This document shows, piece after piece, positions 38,108-49,710 of a DNA stretch of 64,000 bases. Below the pieces are notes generated by a model. The model did no database searches. It was not told where the DNA came from and saw only the letters and a list, made by a program, of their open reading frames with translations. The DNA is taken from positions 372,250 to 436,249 of the forward strand of contig VZSF01001213.1 of NCBI GenBank assembly GCA_013398295.1, given 5' to 3'. This DNA comes from Chionis minor (Eukaryota; Chordata; Aves; Charadriiformes; Chionididae). The position numbers and the translations under genes were made by a program. Each line of letters opens with the position of its first letter. Within the stretch, counting starts at the first letter, position 1.

Positions 38108-39517
38108 GAATGTTCCCAAACTGTGAAATAAGTCAAATAGATTGGTATGTACTGATGCATAGGTCAATCAAGTCACAGCGTGCTTTTGTTTAGTTTAATA
38201 ATAGATACTCTGCAAACAATCATAACATTTTTAGTTGCACACTGCATAGTCAAACAATATCATAAATGGATTTTTTGTGTGTATTCTTCAGCTCGTATTC
38301 TATTCAAACCAATTTAAGGTGTTTGTTTTGTTGTTTTTTTTTCTTTTAACGTTGAATAAGTTTCTGGTGACTTTCTTACTATTGTTAGAAAATACTTTGG
38401 TAAACAGCCATACTTATTATCCATTTAGAATATGTTGACCTAGAACTTTTCTGAAGAGTATTCATCGTATCCTTAAACATTTAGCTTACTTTTGCATCTT
38501 AAAGCCAAAAGATTTGGGTAGTATCCAGCAGTTTAGTGGTAATGTAATCCACTGACCCAGTACCAGCAAAGACCACTGGAATTTCTTATCACTTTCCAAC
38601 CCTTCGTTCAGTCTTAAAGATGAGAATTGATAGCTGAATGGCGCTCTTGTTGCTGGGATAGAAAGGCTGGTTAAAAGTGTAAACACAATTTGTGTTAAAT
38701 ATAATTTCAAAATTTCTTTTGGTACTGAGTCACAACTAAAGCAAACATTTTAAAAATTACCACTGAATAAAAACTTTTACGTTTTTATTTTTAAAATTTA
38801 CTTGGAGGGGAATTCTGCTGTCAGTCCAACTCAAAATGTCTCATTGTTAGTAATATCGTTTATATAGCTACAGCTAGAGGTATTTATTTAATTCTATGGC
38901 TTGATTGTGGAAGTCCATAATAAAACACGTCATAATGTATTAGTTGAAACAGGATTGCAGGATAATGGAAAGATACAGTAAGCAGCTGGCTTCTCTAATT
39001 AGTATGTCGAATGTTTATGTGCTCCTCTTGTTAAGTACCAAACTGTTTCATCAGAACAAAAACATGAGATACTTTGATCTGGAAAATAAGGTAAGATGTT
39101 TCAATGATACACTGCAGCCACAATTCATCCTACCTAACGTTAATCACCTATGTGAGGCATGTAAATTAGGGGGTTAGTCACCTCAGACTCCCTCTAATGT
39201 CGCAGGAGGAAGATGGGCACTTTCTCAGGGTAGCAGGGAGACTTGGTGGCTCCACAAGAGCGGAGGGAGCCGCGGTGGCTGGGCTACAACACCAGGGCCT
39301 CAGCAGAGCAGCTGAAGCTGGAGGGACCAAGTGCAGGCTCAGGCACTACCTCATACCTCCTGGTTTCCAAAACAAATCAACAAAATAGTGTAATTATTCC
39401 TACTTTGTCATTCAGTTTGGAGAGGGGGAAAACATAAGAAAAAACTTTCTGATTCTACAAAACCTTCTATGTCATGAGAAAGGGAAGTCCATTTGTTCCT
39501 AATTATCCCACCAGCTT
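38108..39517. other. Unrecognised non-coding sequence
   Basis: No gene or repeat recognised. A good donor-like site, 'aataag|gtaaga', lies near 39090 after a short open stretch, but no exon can be supported. Confidence 0.45.
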
Positions 39518-39523
39518 CAGCTG

Positions 39524-39759
39524 TGGGCACTGAGGAAGAGCGATATTACCAATACATGCAGGAAAATGTGTGGTTTTATGCTTCAGCAAAATACATTTAT
39601 GACTTCAGAAACGACCTTTTACAGGATCTGGAAAGAAGTCAAGTCAAATTGCCCTTTGGCCTACAGGCAGGTCAAGTAGAAGTGATGATTTTGAGGGACA
39701 AAATGGGGAGATTAGAAGGACAACTGAACTACAAGATGAATTCAGCAAGAGGCATATAA
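39524..39759 (+). CDS. Candidate last exon of an unrecognised gene, or retrocopy fragment
   Basis: This stretch looks more like coding DNA than most of the window. The frame runs to a TAA at 39757-39759 and encodes a charged, soluble peptide with helix-like blocks: 'TEEERYYQYMQENVWFYA', 'RNDLLQDLERSQVKLPFG' and 'MILRDKMGRLEGQLNYKM'; the last part could form a coiled coil. An acceptor-like site 'attatcccaccagcttcag' lies at about 39505-39523, and an AATAAA polyadenylation signal at 39891-39896 is 132 bp after the stop, the arrangement of a terminal exon. I do not recognise the protein. Alternatives are a fragment of an old retrocopy or a chance frame. An alternative donor-like 'cag|gtcaag' falls inside it near 39668. 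Confidence 0.3.
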
Positions 39760-39984
39760 ATCCCTTGCATGGTCTTTGTATTCTCTGAATTATATTATTT
39801 TCTGTTACAGAAATGTGAACTCAGAATTATTACAAGCCTGTGGAAACATCAACATTATGGCAGATACACTCATCTGTCATCTTGAGCAAAAATAAAGGGA
39901 AATGGAACTAGGCTGGTATAGTGTAAGGTGCCAAAGGTAAGGATGCCTCTATGACTAAAAGCTTTCTACATTCCTAGAACCAGG

Positions 39985-40165
39985 GATGATGGAAAACCCT
40001 GTGGGAAGGGAGCTCTGGAGGTCACCTACAGGAACTTGCAGCTCAAAGTGGAACTATCTCAAATACTGGATCAGTTCAGCCAGGGCATTTTCCAGCTGAG
40101 TGCTGAAGTCCTCCAGGGATGGAGATGCCACAGCTGCTCTAGTTTTTGTACTGAAACAAGTCACC
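39985..40165 (-). mobile_element. Old diverged CR1 3' fragment, minus strand
   Basis: On the plus strand the order of phrases matches the complement of a CR1 3' end: 'ggagctctggaggtcaccta', 'ggatcagttcagccagggc', 'ctgaagtcctccagggatgg' and 'agatgccacagctgctct'. This corresponds to the usual 'gaccTctggaggtcatcta ... tccagggatggagattccac' layout. The octamer tail is no longer readable. It is much more diverged than the copies at 9, 28, 35, 44 and 50 kb, so it is older. Confidence 0.75.
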
Positions 40166-42060
40166 CAGAGACATGAAAGGCTAGCCCCACGGTCACTACC
40201 TTCAAACAGCTTTGTCCTTTCAAAATCAAAGACTGATGCGGGATGTAGGAAGATGTTGTTGTCCTTTGTATGCATTACTGCTCCCATGCAGGAATTTTGA
40301 GGACCCTGGAGGTGGAAGCAGTAAGGAGGGGAAGATGAGAGACTGCCTCCATTGCCCTGGTTCTACTCAGTCTGATCTCAGAGCCTCTTTTCCTCCAAAG
40401 CGTTCCACTCCTAGTCACTGTATTTCCTCAGAGGCCTCCACCAACTCCTAATACATCTGATGTCCTTTTCCTGAGGGGAAATTTCCTCTCCAGTACAATT
40501 CTTAGATCTTACACTTCGCTCTCTGAAGTGTCAACTATGTCCTGACTTCTCCTAACCCTCCCTCCACTCTTCCACAGAAAAATCCTTCCCACTTGAATTT
40601 CCCATATACCCTTTCTCATCCCTCCAGACTAACCCCCAAACTCCCAGCAGCTCAAAGCCCCAGTTTTTCCTGTCCATCCAACTCGACCTCTCACTCATTG
40701 TCTCGCTCCTGAGCTCCTTTACTTCAAGCTTTCTGGCTCCTGCAAACCCTTCCTTTGCCCACCCAAATGTGACCTTCCTGTGTTGTTGCCATCTTCTGAT
40801 GTCACCATCATTTCAGAGACAGAGCTCCCACTGGATATCCAAAGCCAGGGCGCTGTGTGCCTAACGCTTCCTGTTTTCTGCATTTCCCTAGGGTTTCATC
40901 TGCTTTGGCAGGGATCTAAAGACCTCACATTCAGCACCAAGAATCCACTTTGGTGTTTGCTTAGTGAGCAAGAAAAAGAAAGTATATGTGTGAAAAAGAC
41001 CAAAGGCAGAAGCCATAACTGCAGTAGAACAGAACCTTCGTGCCATTGTGAATGACTTGAAACAGATCAAATAAAATTGAGGTTAAGTTAGTAATGTAGG
41101 GGTCCAGAAAGAAAAGTGGACCTAGAAACAGCAAAATTATATCACTAAATGAAAGAACTACTGGGTTAAGGTGAAAATTAACTCAAATTTTGTTATCAAT
41201 GCTAACAAAAACTAAGTACAGTTGTAGCCTGTGTGGCTGGTCATTCGAGTGGAAACCAAAACCTATGTATGAGGCTTTACATACACAGCACAGGGAAGGT
41301 CAGGTGCCCCAAGACAGAATTCAAATCTACGTTTTCACCATACTCAACTTTCAGGCACTTTCAGCTGCTTTATAGCAAATACAAAGGTCAAGACATGTCT
41401 TACTTTGCATTCACAGACCAGAACCTGTATGCCGCTGCCTGAATCTCGTCTTTCCAAAAGCATACTTCTGAAATGTGCTGGTGATGGAAATGTGGATGCC
41501 TATCTAGTACAAGTAAAGCTTTAGAGAACAAAGCACAAGTGCAGGATTTAATTTCTTCCAGTCTTTTGAGTGTCAAATCTCCTGCTTGCCTGAGCTGAAT
41601 TGAAGTGGTGTTGACCAGAAAGCGTATAAACAGGCCTCAGAGGAGGGAGGTCTGCCCAAACCTACTTTGTGCAGGCTATAGAATAATATATCTCTGTGGA
41701 GGCGTCTGTCCGCTGACTTGAATTTTCTGCTACCCAGCAAAACAACTTCAAGAGGAAGAGTAGAGAGTGTGCATGAAACCCCATCTCTCCCCCTCGAAAC
41801 AATGTCACCCCCGAGGAGGACATTTTCCTTGGATAAAAGTTGGTTTAAACCCCTTCAGTTGGAGCAAAGTGTTGAATCTAACTTCCTAAGCGAATCGCTT
41901 AACCGCAGAGGACTAAGAACGGTGGGTGGCAGATCCTCCTCCACTGTCTGTTCTAAAAAAGCACCACAAAGCATTTTCCAAGGAGCCTTCTGGGTGTGCG
42001 TTTGGTGTTTTTTGAGACTGTCTGCAGGTTTGAGCCCCCCCAGGAGACTTCAGCAGAGGA
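40166..42060. other. Unrecognised sequence, moderately GC-richer
   Basis: A C-rich stretch (about 40440-40790) holds many 'ccctcc' and 'cctc' runs. A 116-codon frame at 41718-42068 has no recognisable domain. No gene can be supported. Confidence 0.45.
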
Positions 42061-43132
42061 ATGCCTAGCTTCTTAGGTGGGAGATAGCTATCAGGCTGCT
42101 TAAACTGTTCTGGTCATGTGCCAAAGCAGAGCTCTGGACACCCAGAAGAGCTGAAGCTCAGACAGGCAGGTGCCTTCAGCAAGATTCAAATAAAGCACCT
42201 AAGCACTTATGGTGCAACCAAGGAGAATTTCATCAAAGTAAGAGAAAAGTGATTTTCCCAATAACGTTTGCCCCACTAAAGTACTCAAAATTTCCATTAC
42301 AAAATTTACTTTGATGGTTAAAATTATACCATTGACACCTTGACTGAACTAAATATGTAGGCTGCCATTTCCCTGAGTGCATTGGGGATTTACAAAGTAG
42401 GTATTCCATTGCCTAAGGCTTCCGATCTTCCCATTCTTCTAGGCATGCTTAGATCGTGTCTAACGCATATCAACAGCACTGGGTTCAGTACAGGGCAGAG
42501 CTGCCATGGTCACTTTAATTCAGAAACAGTGGTGTAGGAGAAGCAGTGGTGGTGGTGGTGGCACCCACTTTTTGCATAGTAGCCTACAGGATCAACAGCC
42601 TACACAGCCATGTATGACCCAGGTTCATTGAATTCTGGCATCAGACTGCAAGCACGAGAGCAGATAAAACCTTCCCAGTGAAGCCGTGGACTTTTATAAT
42701 AAGGTAATTATTGTTTTTTTCATGTTATTCCTGATGAAGTATATTTTGAAGAACTTATGGAAGTTTTTCCTGTCCCAGCTGACATCCTGCATGGAGCAGT
42801 TTGGTCCATGGTTAGGTTAATTAAGCTTTTCTGTTCAATAAGCTTCCCTGCTCTATAAAAGAATAACTCAATCTAACATGTCATATTCCAAATGGATGGG
42901 GACTGCACCACAGCCACCTACCCCCGTCTGTGACTAGGATGAATTTAGCCCACTTCCACTGAAAAGGGCAAACAGTGACAGCAGCTGTCTGTTGGGACAA
43001 GATGATAGCGAAGTGTGAATAACAAGCCTCCCTTTCACGTAGATATTATGCAGATTATTCTTATTTGGTAACACCCGGAGTTACTGAGAAACTTAAACAC
43101 ATGCTGTTTGGTTAAGTAAACTATGAAAGAAT
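42061..43132. other. Unrecognised sequence with weak old-repeat phrases
   Basis: Phrases like 'aaagcacctaagcacttatgg' (about 42194) resemble old amniote repeats but are isolated. A short GGT run occurs at 42546-42561. Nothing else is recognised. Confidence 0.45.
42546..42561 (+). repeat. Short (GGT)n microsatellite
   Basis: About five GGT units in a row. No coding context is visible. Confidence 0.8.
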
Positions 43133-43134
43133 AT

Positions 43135-43150
43135 GGGAACCCAAAGGCAC

Positions 43151-43188
<38 letters not shown>

Positions 43189-43238
43189 AACCCAAAGGCA
43201 CCAAAAAAAAAAAAAAAAAAAAAACCAAAAAAAGAAAA
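43135..43238 (+). repeat. Duplicated unit with two long poly(A) runs
   Basis: The unit GGGAACCCAAAGGCACC followed by a poly(A) run occurs twice in tandem: 43135-43185 with 32 A (43154-43185) and 43186-43224 with 22 A (43203-43224), then a degenerate A-rich end. The first copy has 'at' between the unit and its A run. It could be a slippage duplication, the tail of a retroposed RNA that duplicated with its 3' end, or an assembly error, because long A runs are prone to mis-assembly. Confidence 0.9.
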
Positions 43239-43680
43239 GCCCAACCTCATTGCCAGATTGCATTCAAAATTCTGCAAATCCAGTTAACGTAGGCTGGAGA
43301 AAACAAAAGCCAGCAATGCTATCTATGACACAAGAAGGAAAATAGGAAACTCAGCACAGGGTTTAAAGATGTCTGCGGAGGTGGGTGAGTCACTGTTGCT
43401 CACACTTTGAAGTAAGTGAGACAAGCCTGTGCGTCATATATTATTTCCTCTTAATCTGCAGACAACAGGCCATCCCAAGCCATTGATGGAAGCCAAACAC
43501 TTCGAGCACAAATGAAACGTGACTGGACATGGGTTTCTCTTAGTCAAGCATCCTGGGAGCCTAGAACCACAAGTCAGACTCTGTCAGCAGTTGAAATACC
43601 TTTGGTTTACAGGTTAACAACCTGACGATAAAAATGAACTGTGGCTGAAACTAAGACTACGTGGGCCTAGTGTAATTAGG
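43239..43680. other. Unrecognised non-coding sequence
   Basis: No gene or repeat recognised. Confidence 0.5.
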
Positions 43681-43800
43681 AGCCAAGTTTCATACCGCTA
43701 TAGGGCTGATACTACACCCACTGAAGTCAATGATAATCTTTCCATGAATAACAGAGCCAGGTCCTTTCATCTCTCAATGCCAGTACTTATAAAACAGGGA
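43681..43800. repeat. Ancient repeat relic ('cccactgaagtcaatgat')
   Basis: The phrase 'cccactgaagtcaatgataa' followed by 'tctttccatgaa' and 'agagccaggtcc' matches the layout of an old amniote repeat with 'cccattgaagtcaatggaa ... ggatcaggccc'. Related phrases occur at 15.7, 47.2-47.6, 58.9 and 61.7 kb. Confidence 0.55.
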
Positions 43801-44293
43801 TAACGGTACTTTCTTTCTCCTATGTTTGCAACCTCATAAACATTTTGCAGCAAGGACTGTATCTTTCTAGGCACTCCATGTGGCATTTAACACCTCTGAA
43901 TTCCTATCTTGTTTGGAATTTGAAGCTAGTGAAAACATTAGGACTGGCATGACATTTCCAGCAGGTATGATGTTTGTTGTACACAGAGTACTGCAGACTT
44001 GTGTAGATCTGAAGGCATAAGTCTATGGCTACCACTAGAAAATCCAAAAGTAAGTGCTACTGGGAGTTTTTGAAACACCAGTCTAAAAATTCCAGGGTTT
44101 TTATTTCTTCTTCTTTGAAGTACTACAGTAGTATAAAGTTTGTGAAGGCAGTATAGCTGTTGAATAGCTAAGAATTTTGTAGGAGTGTACAGGCGCAAGG
44201 CTGACTCCATCGCTGAAGCGAAGTGCTAAGTCGAGTATGTTGGATTTTTATGTATCTTTTATTCATACAGTGCTGCTCAAATGTGTTGCTCAA

Positions 44294-44888
44294 CATAGAA
44301 TCATAGAATCATAGAATCACTTGGGTTGGAAGAGACCTTCAAGATCATCGAGTCCAGTGATAAACCTATGCCAAAACCACCCCTAAACCATGTCCCTCAG
44401 CACCACATCTACATGTCTTTTAAATACCTCCAGGGACGGTGATTCCACCACCTCCCTGGGCAGCCTGTTCTGATGCTTGATAACCCTTTCGGTAAAGAAG
44501 TTTTTCCGAATATCCAATCTGAACCTCCCCTTGCACAACTTGAGGCCATTTCCTCTTGTCCTATAGCTTCTTACTTGGGAGAAGAGATTGACCTCCACCT
44601 CGCTATAACCTCCTTTCAGGTAGTTGTAGAGAGTGATAAGGTCTCCCCTCAACCTTCTCTTCTCCAGGCTAAACAACCCCAACTCCCTCAGCTGCTCCTC
44701 ACAAGACTTGTTCTCCAGACCCCTCACCAGCTTCGTTGCCCTTCTCTGGACACGCTCCAGCACCTCAGTGTCTCTCCTGTACTGTGGTGCCCAAAACTGA
44801 ACACAGTACTCAAGCTGCGGCCTCACCAGTGCTGAGTACAGGGGCACAATCACTTCCCTGCTCCTGCTGGACACACTATTCTCGACAC
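44294..44888 (-). mobile_element. CR1 LINE, 5'-truncated, third subfamily, C-terminal frame open
   Basis: On the plus strand it starts with three direct octamers ('atagaatcatagaatcatag') and 'acttgggttggaagagacc', continues through 'gatcatcgagtccagtgat', and ends near 'ctggacacactattctcga'. The 3' UTR differs from the other two subfamilies here. The ORF2 C-terminus is open in one frame for about 165 codons, from about 44880 down to the stop at 44383, with blocks such as '[15 protein letters not shown]', '[15 protein letters not shown]' and '[15 protein letters not shown]'. The reverse transcriptase core is absent, so the copy is dead on arrival, but the long unbroken frame suggests it is among the youngest CR1 copies here. 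Confidence 0.96.
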
Positions 44889-47180
44889 ATATCACATTAA
44901 GAACAGTGTCTATCACATACAGGACATATGGCAAAAGAAAGCCTTCCATGATCTATATTTTATTGATCTATATTGATAATTGAGATGGACCCTTCATTTC
45001 ATCTTTAAGATACTTATATGAACATATGTTTGGTTTGGTTTTTTTCCCTTTCTGGGAAGCAACTATACCTTGCATAGACTGTTATTATTCAGTGGTTTGG
45101 AAGAGATGCTGAAAGACTTGTTAGTTTATATCCTCTGTAGGTCTTGGGTCTTCTTTTTTCTTTTTTTCTTTTCAAGTATATGAGATACTGAAAAAGCATT
45201 TTATTACAGTTTTGTACCAAAGTCCCACACCAACAAATACCACTCAAGCATAGACACTACACAAAAGGATATTAATCTTTATTTAGGCTGAAGTAGACAG
45301 AGTTAAACCCTTTCTAGACTCTGAGCTCCTTATTAATGAATATGATCTAGTAAAATTGTGTCAACACTCGAGAGGAATCTTTCCTCAAATGTCCTCAGTT
45401 AGACCACCAGATCCTGTCAAACTGCTGCTGTTCTACAGCATACTTGAAAGGTCACAATTTCAAGAGAAAAGCCAGACGTAACACCCCGTCAGCCCTTCAT
45501 AGTTTGCAGAGCCCCTTCCATCTTGAAAACCTGGTGTCTGTCCTAATGGAACTGCCCATTTTAAGGCCAGAAAATTCTCTCAAAATTATAGACTCTTTCA
45601 AAACTTTTGTAAGCCAAATACTTTGTTGTTGCTCTTGGAAGAAAACAAATCCTTGGGCAACTGAGCATAGAAAATAGGGCTGAACAACCTGTTTAGAAAT
45701 CCCAACCTGCCTAAACACAGCAAGTTTCAGCTTGACGAAGACTGATTGTGCTGAGGGTGGCCTGAAGCCCACATAATGCTGTTAACTTCCGTGTTACTTA
45801 GTTAGGAGCTTCAACAAGCTGGGGGAGACACTTTCATTTAAATATAAGGCTCCACTTAGCTATAGGAATCAGAATTTAGTTTTGCTCACAAAATATAAAC
45901 AAGAAAAAGGAAAAAAATACATATTAAAATAACCTATGGCATTTTTTTGGTACTATAGACATCATAATCTCTGAGAAGCTTGTCAGGGTTTTATGGATGT
46001 CAGTATCTTCCACTGCTTATTCAGAAAGCCCTCAGATGTGGAAAATTTCCTTGAACGTCTCATGGTGACAGTGGAAAAATGTAGAAGAAAGGAGCAAAGG
46101 GGACTGACTGACTACAGTGTTTTATTCCAAAACACACATGGATGTAATACTGATGGAACCAATTGAGTTGTATGAACATAAAATTGAGTCAAAGAGGTAG
46201 TGGATTTGGTTCAAAACATCTATTAATGTTTTGAGGAAGGGGACGCTGCCTCCTACTACTTCAAAATACCGTGAAATATTTTTCACGTAGTGGCTGCCAA
46301 TAATTCACCAGGCTGGTTGAAAACACTTTCACATGACTGCAGGTAACCATATGTTCTAAACTAGCTGAGACCTGGGAAAACACTCTAGGCAGTGGTAGGC
46401 AGACAGGTAAACTTAGCCTCATGCTTTTCTTTTAGAAGTTCCAGTACGTACTGCCACAACCAGTTTTTGTTTTGGTTTTTTTCCCAGAGAGCCAGTCTGT
46501 AACCACAGACAAATGTTTTTCTCTGTTGAAACTCATCCCTATGGCACGACAGCCTGGCTAATTCTTGGTTATACTGTGTACGTAATAAGAATGCTCAAAC
46601 ATAAAAGGGACGAAAGACCAAAGTGGAAGAAATTTTCCCTCAATTTTGTTTTCCAGAAAAGCAAAATCTGGCATGCTCGGATCTTTTTGTTGGTTCCTGA
46701 CGCTCAAACAGGAGAATTGAACAGCATCCACTGATGCCAGTTAGCTTTCTAAATTTATTTAAGAAAACTTTCTCTCGGGCTTCTCCTTTGTCATTTTTCT
46801 TCCTACATATTCTTTCTCTCATACTCTGGATTGAATTCATTCTGTTCAATAATCTACGATATACAGACCCTGTCTTCTAGTTTCTGTTGTCTGGAATCTG
46901 TCATCTAGTTTCTGTTTTGTTCACCTTTTGTGACTAACCTTGTAAATCATCCCTTATCTCACTTGTGTAATTGTGCCAATAAAAATTTCAATAAAATGAC
47001 GTCAAAAAGTCTTATGTTCATGTCCTGTGACTGCATCAAAATACTCTAATTAGCAATTTAAGATGAAAAAAAAATTTATTCTTTGTTGCTTCCCCCAAAA
47101 TTTCATCCTTGACATCTGAAAGTCAAACCGCTCTTTCTCCATACATTTAAACAGCTATAAAAATTTAACTGTGAAAATCT
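44889..47180. other. Unrecognised AT-rich sequence
   Basis: No gene recognised. It holds a pyrimidine-rich run near 45148-45175 and a pair of polyadenylation signals near 46980 (listed separately). TGACGTCA occurs at 46997-47004. Confidence 0.5.
46979..46995 (+). other. Two adjacent AATAAA polyadenylation signals
   Basis: AATAAA occurs at 46979-46984 and 46990-46995, followed within 25 bases by a T/G-containing stretch ('cttatgttcatgtcctgtg'). It could mark the 3' end of a plus-strand transcript, but no upstream exon is supported. In AT-rich DNA this pairing may be chance. Confidence 0.25.
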
Positions 47181-47645
47181 CGGCCCCAGTTCAGCAAAGC
47201 ACAACTATTTATTTAATAATGGCTTAGGCGAGGCTGATCCAACTCACTTTTCTATGTATGGGCTGTGTGAAGCGCGCCAGGGCTAGGGAAGTAAGAAAAT
47301 TATTTTCATAGGCAGCACTGGTGGGCACAACTGAAGGAAAAGCTTTTCCCTTCACATTTATATGTGTTTGTTTTCCCACTTTGCATTCGATCAGGGATCC
47401 TCTGCCCTACGCAGGTGCTTACCACATCCCAGAGCAGGGTTGGAGCTGCCATTATGGGCTGAGTTGGGTATCCCTGATGCGATCACGCTCACACAGAGCT
47501 GTTGTTCAGCTACACAGCTGCACTGAAGGAGCTAATGCTCTCTTGTTTAGTTGTATTCCAACTATCTTTACTCACGGTGAGTAATTCTTTTGAAGTCAGT
47601 GTGTCTACGCAAGTGAGTAATGGCCTCAGGATCTGGCTCTTCAAC
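47181..47645. repeat. Ancient repeat relic with two recognisable patches
   Basis: The left patch has 'tctcggccccagttcagcaa' followed by 'agcac', and the right patch (about 47583-47640) has 'tcttttgaagtcagtgtgtc', 'gtgagtaatgg' and 'cctcaggatctggctc'. Both fit the old amniote repeat layout 'gggccccagttcagcaaagca' and 'ccattgaagtcaatggg..gtgagtaagg..gcaggatcgggc'. The middle is not recognisable. Confidence 0.5.
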
Positions 47646-49009
47646 AGTGTATGACGTGTTACGTTTCAAATGCTTCTGCACGGTTGTTTTTAATACTGCG
47701 TTGCAATTTACCTACTGGAATTATCTTCTGAATAGCTTCTTTCCATGGATTCCATTATGTATATTCCTTTATTTATTGCTTTTTCACTTTGATCTGCATG
47801 CCAATCAAGATAAACTCAATAAAGATAGAATTTTAATGAACACAAGGAACTATGTGTAGCTGCAACAGCCAGTTTTACTAGTTTTATGGGTGTGTGCATT
47901 TATTTCTCCTTGTGTAATATCCAGATTGTAAGGTTGCAGTGTGTGAAGCTCTTCATATTCATTTTGTTGTTGTAAAGAAGGAGATATCTCTATTATTTTC
48001 ATGACTATCATAAGTACCTCATTTTATCTGTGTGATATTTTTTGATCGATTATACAGAAATTAAGGAGATTGTCAAGAAAAACAAATACTGAATAGAATC
48101 ACAATAAAGATTAACATATTCCAGAGAGCACAGCTATAAGTCTTTAAGAACATGGATGGCTAGCAGTGAAATAACTACCACCTGGCTCCAGATAGGTTAT
48201 AGATGGATGTTTCTAAGGTCAGGATCAAAGAAACTTAAATCTGTTAAAACCCTTTGCCTGGAGAAGAAAGGGTGGGAGACAAGCAGCGGTTGCTAGGTAT
48301 CTTTTTCTTCTAGTAGGAAAGAAGTGGGACAGGACTGAGGGGAACATATGGAAAACATACAAGGAAGGACTGAGGTTCAGATGGAGACATGCAAGCCTTT
48401 TGACATCTTTATTTGCTGGTACATATTTTTTGATAAGTAATACATGGGTTACCTAAATAAAACATTCGACACAAGCTCATGGTTTCTGTACATGTGTCAA
48501 ACCCAGTTAGGTCATGATCAGAAGACAGAGGTAGCCTTCCGCAGTCCAAAGTCCAGCCGTAGAGTGGTTAGGGGGACAGTTTCTGTCACGATAGACAAGG
48601 GCCAGGAAAAAGAGCAGGTTCCAATTGTGAGAGAGGTTTTTTAAAAAAAATTAAAGCGAAAGAGGTCTGTGGTAGAAAAAGTCTTGCAAGGGGATCTAAA
48701 ACACAGCTTGTCCTGTAACAATGGAAGGTGCTTTAATAGCAACCACCAGAGCTGCGTAGGTACGTGAGAATAGTCAAAATGTAAGGGTTAGACTTCATTG
48801 TCTGTAATGTAACAACATTAATGAAAGTGATCATTGCTTCATAATCAAAGTGGTTGTTATGAAAGAGATGATTTTTTTTGACTACACTTTCTGTTCCTTT
48901 TAATTTTTCTAGTGACATTGAATTACCCCATCATTCAAGTCACTTGTGGGTGTTTGGACTGTGGCAAAACACAGACAGCATATTGGGCCCATTTCATTTG
49001 GATTCCAGC
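47646..49009. other. Unrecognised non-coding sequence
   Basis: No gene or repeat recognised; only short overlapping frames. Confidence 0.5.
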
Positions 49010-49345
49010 AGTGAAGTTAATACCAGCTGCCTGACCAAATTGCATATTGCAATGTAAAGTAGATTTCTGTACAGCTTTGCCATTACTAACAGGATTGTGC
49101 TCTTGCATAGAGTGTGAACTGCTGAAGGACATAGGAAAGATGTGTATTACCTTTTTTGGAGGAACCTTGCACCACTGTTGATGGAGTGCTCTGGATGGAG
49201 CCCCAAGGCCTGGCTTCAGCCTTCATTCATGGGGTGTACTCACGTGTGTGCTGCACGGTTCCAAGAACAGCCACAAGGCATATTTGTACCTAAACAATCA
49301 CTTCTCCAGAGCACTAACTTGCTAACGCAGATGCACTGGTTGAGC
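49010..49345 (+). repeat. Unnamed dispersed repeat, copy A
   Basis: Four anchor blocks are shared in the same order and orientation with copy B at 63490-63800: 'gcaatgtaaagt' plus 'atttctgtaca' (49049-49073), 'gtgaactgctgaaggacata' (49114-49133), 'gtgtgctgca' (49246-49255) and 'acttctccagagcact' (49300-49315). The last two anchors are exactly 54 bases apart in both copies; between anchors two and three copy A is about 45 bases longer. No reverse transcriptase, octamer or LTR feature is visible. I cannot name the family. Confidence 0.75.
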
Positions 49346-49710
49346 ATGAGCCTACTTCTGTGAGTGAAACCTGGCATGAACCAAACTCATTCCCTTTCCA
49401 AACTCCAGTGACAAATGCCTGTATTGGAAGATATCTGTGCTCTTCTTTAGCAGAGATTTACTACAGTTTAGAAACTGGCAACAGAGAGGAATCAGCATCA
49501 TGTGTTCATTCAAGCCTCAGTGAAACAGCAGTGGGGTATGAAGAATTGCCTCAGACTCACCATCACAATTATTTACTGTATATCAAAAGTGTTATGATAA
49601 GTAGGGTCAGATGCAGCTGTCATCTAAATGACGAAAGCGAAAGGCAGATTCTCTTCCATAAATTTACCCTCACCTTCCAATACTGTCTCAGAAGCCAGAG
49701 GTATCATAGT

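Noticed and set aside
41718..42068. 116-codon plus-strand frame
   Set aside because: No recognisable domain or transcription signals; length within chance for the window.
43035..43277. Minus-strand frame rich in Phe
   Set aside because: It is the complement of the poly(A) runs at 43154-43224; the Phe runs come from composition, not a protein.
44473..44835. Plus-strand frame of 120 codons
   Set aside because: Antisense shadow of the CR1 at 44294-44888.
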